Assembly: GCF_037392515.1 (NCBI RefSeq)
Contig: NC_090288.1
Location: forward strand, 57,583,673 to 57,647,672
Direction of reading: 5' to 3'
DNA length: 64,000 nucleotides
From: Haliotis asinina
Lineage: Eukaryota > Mollusca > Gastropoda > Lepetellida > Haliotidae
Shown here: one piece after another, positions 35,301-47,300 of the stretch
Layout of the letters: every line of letters starts with the position of its first letter
Numbering within the stretch: the first letter of the stretch is position 1
Position numbers and translations under genes: made by a program
The notes under the pieces: generated by a model
Database searches by the model: none
What the model was told of the DNA's origin: nothing
The model's input: only the letters and a program-made list of their open reading frames with translations

Positions 35301-38300
35301 TCATAAGTCTGAGGGGTGGTGAGATAGCCTAGTGGTTTAAGTGTTCTCTTGTCAGACCAATGCTCCGAGTTTGATTCCCCACATGGGTATGATGCATCAA
35401 GCCCATTTGCGCCACCATGATATTGCTGGAATATTGCTAGAAGTGACATGAAATGAAACTCACTGACTCTTGTGAGACTAGTGAAATACAGGGGTGTAAT
35501 AGTCCAGGGATCAAAGTATTGCTTAATATTTCATGGCACTGTAAATACTGAAATGCCACATTTGAAAATTAATTTATGAAAATGCTGCTCGCCATGGTTC
35601 GTGAAACATGTTTGAAAAATTCAAATGATTCAACACCTATATCAGCTTTCCATCAAACTGTTTATCAGTGATGTTTTGAGTTTAAATGGATCCTCAAATG
35701 GATGTCTGGTGTTCCTTTTTATGATATTACTGGAATATTGCTAAAAGCAGTGTAAAACTTAACTCATTCCCTCACTGTGAATATGCAGGCAGGAACTATG
35801 AACATTGTGAAATCATGGCAATAGGGTTGATTGGTCTTATGCACCACTGTTTGCTCTGGAGAAATATATCCCTTTCACACTCTAGAATCCTATAATCATG
35901 GGTTTAAGTCTAGGTTTGTGCAAGTTATGTTTCAAGATTCGTCAGCAGCATGCGTCTAAGACCTGCTTCTCTGATATAACTGGAATTAAGTTGCAGCATT
36001 AAATCTTCATAGTCACTCACCCTGGATAGAATATGAATCCATTAAAATTACTCACCTTTTTCAAATTTAGATAAATGCCCCAGGCTTTTTCTGTAAGTTG
36101 ATTCAATATAGTATTCACCCTGTCAGATTTCCCATCGTATGTTTCTGAAAAAAATATCTTACAAAAAAGTTACATCAAACATTAGTCAATATCCCTTTGC
36201 CAATCATCTTGTGTATTTTTCACAATCTGCTCTGTTGTATAGTGTGACAGATATGCACAACAATAAACGCAGAATCCAGATGTCTACCTCACAGAAGGAG
36301 ACGCAAGTCACGCCACTACATGCACGGATCCCTCTCAATGTTGTCCGGAAAGCTGTGGTAGGTTTTCAGCTGGCTTAATGTAGAGTGAGATCCCAGATAC
36401 CCAAACCCCAGATGTCAGGAAATCTTGCCTTCCAGTCAGTTTTCATCTCTTGCATTATGAAAAGGTCTGGATGGCAAGTTTTGCATACCAAGCTGGTATA
36501 TCAACACAAAATTGAGTCACTTATTCGCTTTGATCTTCCGCTGATCGTGTGAAGTGAAGTGTGAGAGTTCTTGGCTCAAGACAAAATCCAGACTAATGAC
36601 TAATCAGCAGGTTATTGGTGATGATTGGTAGTTCCACCTGACACTGAATGAAATGAAACTGGCAAATCAAAATGACGATGCTGTTTTGGAAGTGATTTTT
36701 ACCAGAAGTGTATGCTTGTTTGAACACCCAAGACTGGATGACAGATATCCGGATATTCCGTAACCCGGACGACTTTCACAAAAAACTGAGTATGTCTGGA
36801 TATCTGGGGTCTCACTGTAGTAATTAGTATTGAAAGAAGCCCTTTTATGATCCTGTTCACTATTGGTCTTTAGAAACCCATGCTTGTTGTATTCATTGTG
36901 AGAGGCAACAATCTAGATTGGGTGGTCAGCCTTGCCGACGTAGTTCATGAATGTCATCATATCCATGCTTTTGTTTTGCATGGGCATCACCCCGTTATAC
37001 CCTCTTATACAGCGCTTTGTATCTGACATGAACAGGGTTTGACCGACTCAGCTGCAACCAAGTCCACTGTGAAATTGTTCTCAATAGCCAAATGACTGTC
37101 TGGCTTTGATTTTTCACTTCTTTTTAAGATGACTTTACTTGTGGTGGTAAGATCTGGTAGAAGGGTTGGCAACATCCATGCGATACCCACTGACCCAACA
37201 CTGACAGCATATCATACTGATCATGTCTGTATTTGCTTCCAAGATACCTACAACTCTCAAATCGATATTGCTTTCCATGTGACAGTTCATATTGAACTTC
37301 CTCCTTTACTCAGTCTCCCATATCGGGGATCGATTTGCGCTCATTTGAGTGCTCAGTGAAAGGGATTCATATGTGTACCCATGTGTTCGGTGACGGGAAG
37401 ACTGGGGAATCTCTTAGCAAGCAGACTTTATTTCATTAGCTTGTTTGTTTCCATGATTGTTCTCATAATGCTAAGGTTCACCTTCCCCTGAAGGGTTGAA
37501 GGCCCACCAGGTGAGGGCAGATGCTGCTTCATTGGAAATACAGAACACCACTGCTGAATTAGGTTTTCGGTTCTGCCACACATTGGGGCCAGCTGAACGC
37601 CTTCATCTGCCATTACCTACTTGACACACGTTCTAAGGATCATGCTTAATGCAGTCTTTCGGTTCTCTCCAGTGGAGAGCGTCCTGACACCCTGAGAAAG
37701 TGCGTAACTGGTCATTGGTTCTGTGTTCAGTGTTGAAATGGTTACTATCACTACATCTTGTAAGCCTTATCACCCTTTTGAGTCAGGCTGGGTTTGGGTG
37801 TACATACATCCCTCACTTCCTGTCCACCTAAAGCAAGAGAGGCAGGGCAGGTTTTGAATGCTGTAACCAGTCATATGCCCTTCACACCAAGAGAGCTTGG
37901 TGGGGGTGTTTTATCCTGCTTTTCATTTGTGCAGTTGTGTTTCTACTCCTTTGATTTCGTCAAAGTTTTTAGTGATGCTAATAAAATCTCTGGGTTTTAT
38001 CGAGGTCCTGGCAAAGCCACCTTCCAAATAGGAGGGATGCATTTGAGCCATTAGTATGCAGTTAGGAGATAAACATCATGTGTTGGCCAATTTCCGGGTG
38101 TTATTGAGTATTTGAAGCACGGGAATGCATTTGGAACCGACGGCGTCAGCCGGAGGTTTCAAATGAAATATTCCCGTGCTTCAAATACTCAATAACACCC
38201 GGAAATTGACCAACACATGATGTTTATCGACATTGTAAACAAAAAGGTAAACCAAAGGGGTTTTACTGTCTGCACTCGTTTACATCGAGTATGAGTACAG

Positions 38301-41300
38301 CAGTAAAGTGTCATCAGCTGGCCATTTCAGCTGGTTCCCATGGTAGCATCTGGAGTTCCTCATTTGTGACGTCATTCTAACTTTACGTCACAATATGATT
38401 TGAATGACGTCACCACTGTTGATGACACAATAAAACAATTGTTTACGTGTAAGTACGCAGTGAATAGTCTTGCAGTTTCCGGGAATCTAATACCATTTGA
38501 TCATGTTTTTCAACCAATCAGATTACAGAACACAGTGACTTTTGGTTTACAATACTTATTAACGCCCTAGGTTATTGGCTTTCAGACGTTTTTATGCTTT
38601 CCCAACCCTTATGCCTTGCATCGCTGGTTCGGACTATTAACATTTTTGGCATTTCCCCATACATACCTTTCCATTGTTATGGTTAGGAGGTGGGGATTTA
38701 TGTCATAATTTATTTGAACCAGTTGATGTATAAGCTTCGGCTTTCTATTTACTGCTGTTGCCATCAGTGGTCAAGTGGCTCAGTAAGTGTGTTTTTTTCT
38801 GTTTCCTTATCAGTTGTAGATTTCACTCCTCCATGGGTTTAACTGTTGCCACACAGAATGCCACTCCTGACTCACAATCTTTGAGAGTCTGTCTTATGCT
38901 TGTATGTACCCCAAGGAGGACCGCTGAAAAAGAATCATACAAACCAGTAGAGGTAACTGATTCTTTGAAGAAATTCCTCCATTGGGTATGGCCACCCACC
39001 TCTCCTCATTATGATACGTTCAGCATGAAAGATGAAAAATGAGGCATGGGGTAGATGGCGAGAGTTACCTGCCCTTGGCTGTAGGGGGCACAGTGGGACC
39101 CTGTAGGGGTTGTCTCACAAGACAAACATTGAAACAAGTTTTTTCAGGTTTTTTATGTAAATATTTTTTAAAAAGATATAGTTACAGCTGTCGTTGGATT
39201 TTAGAATGGACCTTTTGATGCTGATATGAACCCCAAGAATGACTTTCTTCTAAGAATCAGTTACCTCTATGTTTGTATGAATTTGTTTAGGTTGATGCTC
39301 ATGATGTTAATCTCAGGATTGTCTGGGCCAGATTTAATTACTTTGAGACCACTGTTATTGTGGAATATTGCTGAGTTTGGCATTTAACAACAAAACAAAC
39401 ATGCATTGAAACTGAAATTTAGATGTATGAATGATCTTTTTTCATTGATACTACAGCTTCAAAGACAATTGTCCTAAAATGCACATTATGCAATATGATC
39501 ATATCCCATCATCGTTCATGGTGTAAACTACTTGACTCAATTACTAAATAAATGTGATGAAGTCCAGTGTTTAGTGACGTACAAACACACAGGTCTAAAA
39601 TACCACAGCAGGCAATTCAATACAACTGGAGTATTTTCAGGAACTTTTTTTCAGTCATCTGGCAGTTAAGTGATTCATTTCAAACATTAATCCTAATTCT
39701 TTCTTGTTTTCAGCTTATCGCAGACAGGAACGTGTTTGAATGAATGTTGTGTTTTTTTCATTAGCAACTAGCTTGGCAACAGATTTTACACAGGACAAGA
39801 AAGACTCAAATGATACATTGACTAATTTCAGTGGCTGAACCTGTGTTTGGACCTAGTGTCACTTGTGGGAGAAACATGGAAGGGAGAGACATACCGGGCC
39901 ATCGAGGCAGTAGCAATCTCAGCCAACTGTAAACTGAAGCGTGTGTTTACGATGAAAGTTCAGCCTCCAGACACAACAGATGATGATGGTAAGTGACCGA
40001 TTTGTAATTGTTTCTCCTAGAATATGTGTAAAGAGCTACGTACAAAACGTCTGTTTCTCCTTGAGTATGTTAAAGAGCTGCATACAAAATGTCCTTTTTT
40101 GAATTGTTTCAGTGCAGTCCAGCCAAAATGAGAGCTAAAGAGTGAAATATTATTATATTCCTTACAGTAAATAACTGTGATCTGAAAAGGTAGCTGTTTC
40201 AAGCACGTTATGATGGTGAAACAGTTCAAATAGTGCTTGGGACCAGTTGATGTGAAATTTCAGGTGATGTTACATTAAGATTTGAAGCACAAACTATGAA
40301 AGCACAAACTGACAGGTGTCATTAGGATAGACTGTGAACATTATACCAATACAATAATATGCATACCAAAATAGATGTGTCTATCACCATATGAAAATGG
40401 GTTTTCAATGATTATACAGTCAGGCCGCGGTAATCCGGACGCTTCTGTTTTTCATCAAAAACGTTCGGATAGTGAAACGTACTGACTACTGAAACGATCA
40501 AGCGTTAGGTGATCTCATTTTGACACGATCAGTGTTTTATACAGGAAGTAAGCATGACAGGTATTACTCCAACTAACCAAAAGTGAGACCTACTAATTGG
40601 TCAAAATCACAAACTAACGACATCTTCAACTCGCAAGTGTCATTTAACAATTACCACTGAATGGGGCTCAGGTGTAAAGGGATTATCAGAACCTTTTTTA
40701 TGTACCGCCGGATTAATGAAGCAAAACTATGTGTAATTAGCTAAGCTGTTATCGCTGATTAACGTTTGGATACGGAGAGTGAAGCACCGGATTACTGAAT
40801 CAACAGGTAATGAGTTTATATAGTAAACAAGATTGGTTACAGCTAGCTATTGTTCAGATATCGCGGGAATCGGATTGTCGGGGTACGGACTAACGCGGCC
40901 TGACTGTACAAATCAAAGAACAAATTTCATATCTAAAAGTGGTATTTTTGTTTATGATGGTAACACATGAAACTGTTACTTATTGGTACTTATGAAAGAT
41001 ATTGTAAAAGGCATGATCACATGCAAGTATTTCTTGATTCCTTATTGTTCTGTGACACATTATATACTGAACTTGGTTTGTGATTCTGTGGTCTCACCAT
41101 GGGGATGCTAGTTTAGAGCTGGGCCCCAACAGCCCTAGCTGGTTGTAAAGGTGATCAACTAGATCATCAATCAGACTTGGTGACTTCAGAAGTTTCCTGT
41201 CAACAACGTCACAGTACCCTGATAGTGTTAATCGTGGCAGGGTAAAGTAGAAATCAGCCAGCTGGTGAAACTGAACCTTCATCTTAAGTGTGATAAGCGA

Positions 41301-44300
41301 ATGCTTTAACCACTAGGCTACCCCATTCGCCCCCATTCAGTGTTGAACACAGTGTGTATGTAACATTGTTTTCTATGACAGAACTGTATGGGTGCAGCAG
41401 CAGTAACCCTGGTGAGGTGGATCCCATCCCGAAACACTGCCAGCTTCCCACAGATGTCCCACAGTGTACTCAGGTACAGTATTTGAATTTTGTGACTGGA
41501 TTGCTGGGTTAGTCTCACAATGGTAAGACTGCAGAATACAGGGCACCTTCCACCAACAAAGCAGTTTACTTTTGGTGAGGTTAAGGTTAGCATAAGGATT
41601 AGGGTGACATGACACTGAACAATGTGGCTGGTAAGTATCGGGTATTCTGTAGATATACCCTCAGAATTAATTCTGAATGCCCTTTGCTTGTCCTAAATGC
41701 TGACAGACTATATGTGCCCCTGTACTCTGATGTGTATCTACTGGCCTTGCAATGACCCATTTCTGTCCTAGTTGGCCTATCTAGTGCACAATATTAGACA
41801 CATCCATGTGATTGTGTATTATGTCTGTAACAGTGTTTTCGTTATCTTCCTCAAGGTTTTAACTCTCAACAAGATCAAGCATGGTGAGAGACTGAGAGAG
41901 GGCAGTGGGGGTTTGAGCAGGCCTGTGTCAACACTTAACCTAGGTAGGTTATTGTTTGAATGATAGGGACAGTTCTAATGGTTACCTAGTCTCACATATG
42001 TGTTGAGGGAGACAGTTTGGATGAGATTCAGGTGATAATGGCTGACTTGAGCAGTTCACAAGAAGGTACACCTACAGGTACATGCAGGATGTGATGGAGT
42101 TGTATTATCCTGGCGTATTGATTTTCTTGATCAGTTAACGATACAATATTTTGAGAACAAAAAATTAATGTAGTATTTTAACATTATTCAGCCTGCCTTC
42201 AGAAAAGATAATTTATTTCAGAAACTGTTGTATTCCCTTCATGTGTTTTTTTTTCTATCATTAACCCACCATTGCTGTCAAAGCAATCTCAAAGTCTCAT
42301 CATCATATGTTTTCAATCCTTTTGTTAGCTGTATATTTTTAGCGATGTTGTAATAGTAGGGTGGACCTGTTGTATGATACTCGCACAATACAGTCAGACA
42401 TTTCAAAATGTAGACATAATGAACAATTTCCCATTCTTATGTGCTCCAAAACAATTTTAACTGTAGCTGAGAACAAACACAAGCAGAAGAAGATTTCCCA
42501 TTTAATTTATCATGTAGGGTAGCATATGTTATGGAAAGTCCTAGAATTCCCCTTCCAACTACAGCCTTATGATCATTATCTAGAGCCTCTTGACTACATT
42601 GCTGGTAACTGGCCTTTCTGGCATTGGTAATCTTCCATAACCGATATAAATGAAACGTTATAAATGAATTTTGGAATTCATTGCTGATTATCATGATCAA
42701 TTTTGTGATTTTGGCATGCCATAGAACTTAATCTATCAGCATATTTACATGACTAGTAACATGATCTTGTGAGGTAGTATGTAAGGTAAGCAAGCAAAAC
42801 ATGAATGGCATCTTTGGAGTACAGATTTGGATTTTTATGCATTTGATTATGAGGTAGATATTGTATTAATGATCCCAGATTTAAAATAAATTTTTTGTTG
42901 TTTGTTACTGTTGCTAACACATGAAACTTTGATTCATAGTATATTGATGTGCCACCAATAGTGGGTATCACCTTGTTGACATGCAGGTTGCTTCTCATGG
43001 ATTTTCTTGCATTATTGCGCCATAAATGGGAATCGTAATGGCCGATTGAAAACATATGACGATCTGAAATGTGAGATGGGAGGATAACAAGGCACTTACA
43101 ACATGATGGAAGCATATGGATAAGAGATTGTCTCATTTCTGTACACAAATCACAAGCAGTCAACACATGTGCCAATCAAACTGTTTATGTTGTTGTGAAT
43201 ATATTTTTCACTGTTTATTGTTTGGTAAGCTTGGTCCATTGCCAGTTCAGCCATACTTAAGTATTTGTTACTACTGAGGTTTAAGTTTTGTGTTTAAGAC
43301 TCCAGTCTCAACAGCCAGAGGTCCTACCACATTGCGTTTGGTTCCAAGGTTCCAACTGAGGCCGATACCAGCAGGAAGTCAGCCAGACAGGTGAGCTGAC
43401 ATTATAATGTTATTTCACCGACTTGGGGTGAAATGATACATTGGACATCAGAGTTTTCATGTGTATATGTGATTCTAGGTGTGATTATTTTCTGTATCTG
43501 TTCATGTTGAACATGACTTAAGTAAATTAGTTGCTGCTCTTTCATGACCCTTCACGACTTGTCTGGTCTCCCCAGTTGTGTGAAATAATACAAACATTTG
43601 TTATAATTAGCAGTAGATGTTCACTACTGAAAATGACCTCTGTGTACTTGTTTTTATGGCTTCCTTTCCCTTTTCAACCTAATGTCCGAGACATATTGGT
43701 CATGGATTTTCAAACTGATATCATGTCACCCTGGTGTCATCCCATGTATGACTTTTGTTTGAGACATAGTCCACGTTGTTTTCTACCTATTTACTTAGCA
43801 GACCTAGTTTCCACTTGACATATGCATTGCATGTATGCCTCTACATGTGTAAAATACTCTTGATTCATCCTTGCTCTCTAATACACAAATAACTGATATG
43901 TTGCAAAGTATGGTTCATTTGAATGTTGGGATGGTGAGTTACGGATGGTAGGGTAGCCTGGTGTTAGCTCACCATGCCTAAGAACCAGGTTTGATTTCCA
44001 ACTTGGGAAATCACTTGTCATGATTATGTGACTTTTGTAAATGGCACAATGTTGATGATTACTTATTACAGGGAAACTTCACAAACCGGAGCATGAGGTC
44101 AACATCTTCAAGACTGGATGGTGAGGTTCATACTGAATGTTTTACTTCACTGTAACAAGGATATTCTAGAAGTTTGATTTCATGGGAGTTTACATTACTT
44201 CACAATGTTAGCAAATGATAGGTTCATCTAGATGTTCAAGCTAGATGTATGACAACTTGTGTTTGTGTGAAAATAACTGGTTGTACTTAGACCTGTCAGT

Positions 44301-47300
44301 TCTATGTATTTATTCAGATGGTTATGTCTCAAGTTGTACTTAGACCTGTCCATTCTATGTTTTTATCTCGATGGTTATGTCACAGGTAGTACTTAGACCT
44401 GTCTGTTCTATGTGTTTATCTAGATGGTTATGGCACCGGCTCGTACTTAGACCTTTCTGGGAGCTCCACAAGTCGGAGTGGCCTACTGTCCACCCGAGAG
44501 CCACAGAGAGATTCCTCTGCAGGGAGCAATGCCAGTCAACCCAGGAATGGCAAGGCCAAGTCTGAACCATCCCTCGTGGATGATAATGATAATCAAAGTT
44601 ATATCCAGAAAGGTTATACTTGTTGCATTTCTTCATTTTTAAGAATTTTTTACTTACCTTACCATAGGTCTTTAGCTTATTACCTCAAGCTTCGCTTAGT
44701 TGGAGATCTGACAGAGTTGAAGTGCTATTAAATCTTGAATGGCTACCCCGAATTTCACAACTGTAATGATACGGAAGTATCTGAATTTGCCCACTGTGCA
44801 TGCACGCAGACTCCACGAGGACTTCACTTTTACTTCAAGCGTCGTCTTGTCTAGACATGTTTGGGTTGCTATCTTTTTTTCAGCTAATAATGTTTGACTT
44901 ACTATGCTTTTGCACTGATTCCTTTTGCAGTTTCTTGGTGTTGTGGTATGTAATATTTTCAATCTTTGTATCAGATATAGCATATAAATGCGTTGTCATA
45001 CACTTGTCGGCTACCTTGTACGAGACACATGGTGCCTCCGTAATTTTCTGGATCGGTTTTATTTGTCGCCAATTTGGTTTGTGTTTATAATTCTTCCACC
45101 GTATCTAAGCTTTTGTGTTTCATTTTTTGTCACTTGGTGCTGAATTTCGTGTAATTTTGCTGTCCTTTTCAGAGGGGCAGCCATTTCACTTGTCAATAGC
45201 AAACAGTTGATGTACATGCAAGTAGTCAATTATGTGGGTTTTTTTATTTACCCTTATTGTCATGTTTTTATTTTCGTTTTATTACAATAATTGTGTATGA
45301 CGCGACATTTGTGTGTGGTGTGTAAAGGCCTGAAGTCTTGCAAGGATCCTCACCCCTGGTGTCCGGATTGTGCTATGGTGTCGTGTACCCTTGAGCAGCG
45401 CTGTGCAGCGTGTGTGGGGTTGTCAGTGCAGAGTTTAAGGTCTTCTTGGTGGTGGTTAGGATGAGGAAAACTCTGAAGTTACGCAAGATGTCACATTCTC
45501 CTGCGTCCTCTTGAGGATTCAGATTGTCGGTGCCTTGTACGCTGGAGTTACAGACAACACTGGAGTTGCCTGGGGCGGCACCTGATACTTCGGCGAGGGT
45601 GGAGCCCATGCTGCAGACACTGACGACGTTGCTATGTCGACGCCAGTACCGAGAGATTGGCACCAGGGTTGGGCGCATTGGTGTGTGGAGCACCGAGATG
45701 TGCCACTACTGTCATCAGTGGAAGAATGAGAGCAGAGCGCGCAGGTTTCAAAAGATCTAGATCAAGAAGCACCCAGAGCAGCTCGTCAAGCGTCGTCAAT
45801 TGTATTCCAGATCTCCGGATTGTCAGGCCTGATCTCTTCACCATAGAAGAAGGAGCAGATGGTCATGATCCCAGTCGGCATCACCTCCTAGAGCCAGGCA
45901 GTCGGCGTACAGGAAGCAGGCACCTGAGCGCAATTCGAGCATATCTTGGAATGTGGATGAAGAGCAGTATTTTTCCCATGATTATGAGGAAGACCCTGCT
46001 TACGTGGAGGAGGAAGAAGGCTCTTACCTGCCGCTTTTTGCAGTGTATGATTGGATATCTGACAGACTCCCAGATTGCCCTTCCCCAGTGTCAGGTGAGG
46101 ACAGCGCCAGGGCTATCACAGAAGATCCGGAGTAGATGATTCTGCCACATCCTATGGTGGCCGACGCCATATCCTCCTTGAATGAAGTCTTTGCCAAGTT
46201 GTCATTAAATTCCACGATTAGGACACCCAGGTCAAAGAAGCAGGACTATAAGGTTCACAGTCTCGATTTTGCGGACTCGATTTTTGGGGTGGTGTTAGAT
46301 GAGGCCATTAAGAGATTATCCTCCAACTCCACAGAAAGGGTACAGGATTCCAGAATGGAAGCGATTGATACGGGCCTGCAGCGCATCCTGAAGCCAGTCT
46401 CGGTGCTAGTGTCAGCAACGTCAGCAGCGGCTGTTGATTTGAAAGAAGTTAACGAATCCCGGTTGGAACATTTGTCGTCGTTATCCCGATGGCAGGGCAA
46501 GGTGCTTCATGACCTGTTGGGGCATGTCCGTACAGCATTAGCTATGACGACGGTGGTGCATATGATAGGCTTTTTAGACGCATGTTCGTGGCAGGAGGAG
46601 TTCAAGTGGCGTCTTATGAGAACTCCTTTTTCCTCAGAGGCCCTCTTCAGAAATACTATCCCAGAGGTTTACAAGGAGCATGCTGAACTAACACCGAGGT
46701 GTCATCAGCATTTGAGGCCCTATCTTCTGCATTTCATGACAGTGCTTGAACATGCGGTGGGGGAAGAAATGCTACATCACGAGGAGGGAATCTGTTAGAT
46801 CCACCTTTATCAGAGGTTGTGGCCAGGGCAATGTGGCAGCCAATCGTTGCAAGCCTTCAGACACAACCAGGGACGCCCGCGCCACCCCCAGCAGAGCGAA
46901 GGGGAAACACCCCTATTCAGGACATTGAGGGTGTTACCTGTCACGACTGAGACCTCCCGCATCCAGCCACCAGTAGGTGGGAGACTGGCCATCTTTTGGA
47001 GGAACTGGTCCATCCTCAAATATCCTTACGTTACCGGACTGCGACAAGTTGCACATGATCCACAACATGGCAGCATTCAATGATCGTTACTTGATGGAGC
47101 CTCCTCACTTCAAGATGGTATCTCTGGAACAGTTGGGCCTCAAGTTGATCCCGGGAACGTGGTTGTGCATTCTCAACATACAGGATGCATATCTACCCGG
47201 CTTACAGGAAGTTTCTGAGGTTCGTATTTGACGGTCGACATTACCAGTGGCATTTGGCATTTTCATGTCCCCCTGGCTATTTCCCAGAATCACGACGCCT

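Noticed and set aside
42753-43175. 140-codon - strand open frame in a CFAP20DC intron
   Set aside because: Long, but no recognised domain, no fitting splice signals and AT-rich codon use; at most part of an old transposon next to the HTH-like fragment.
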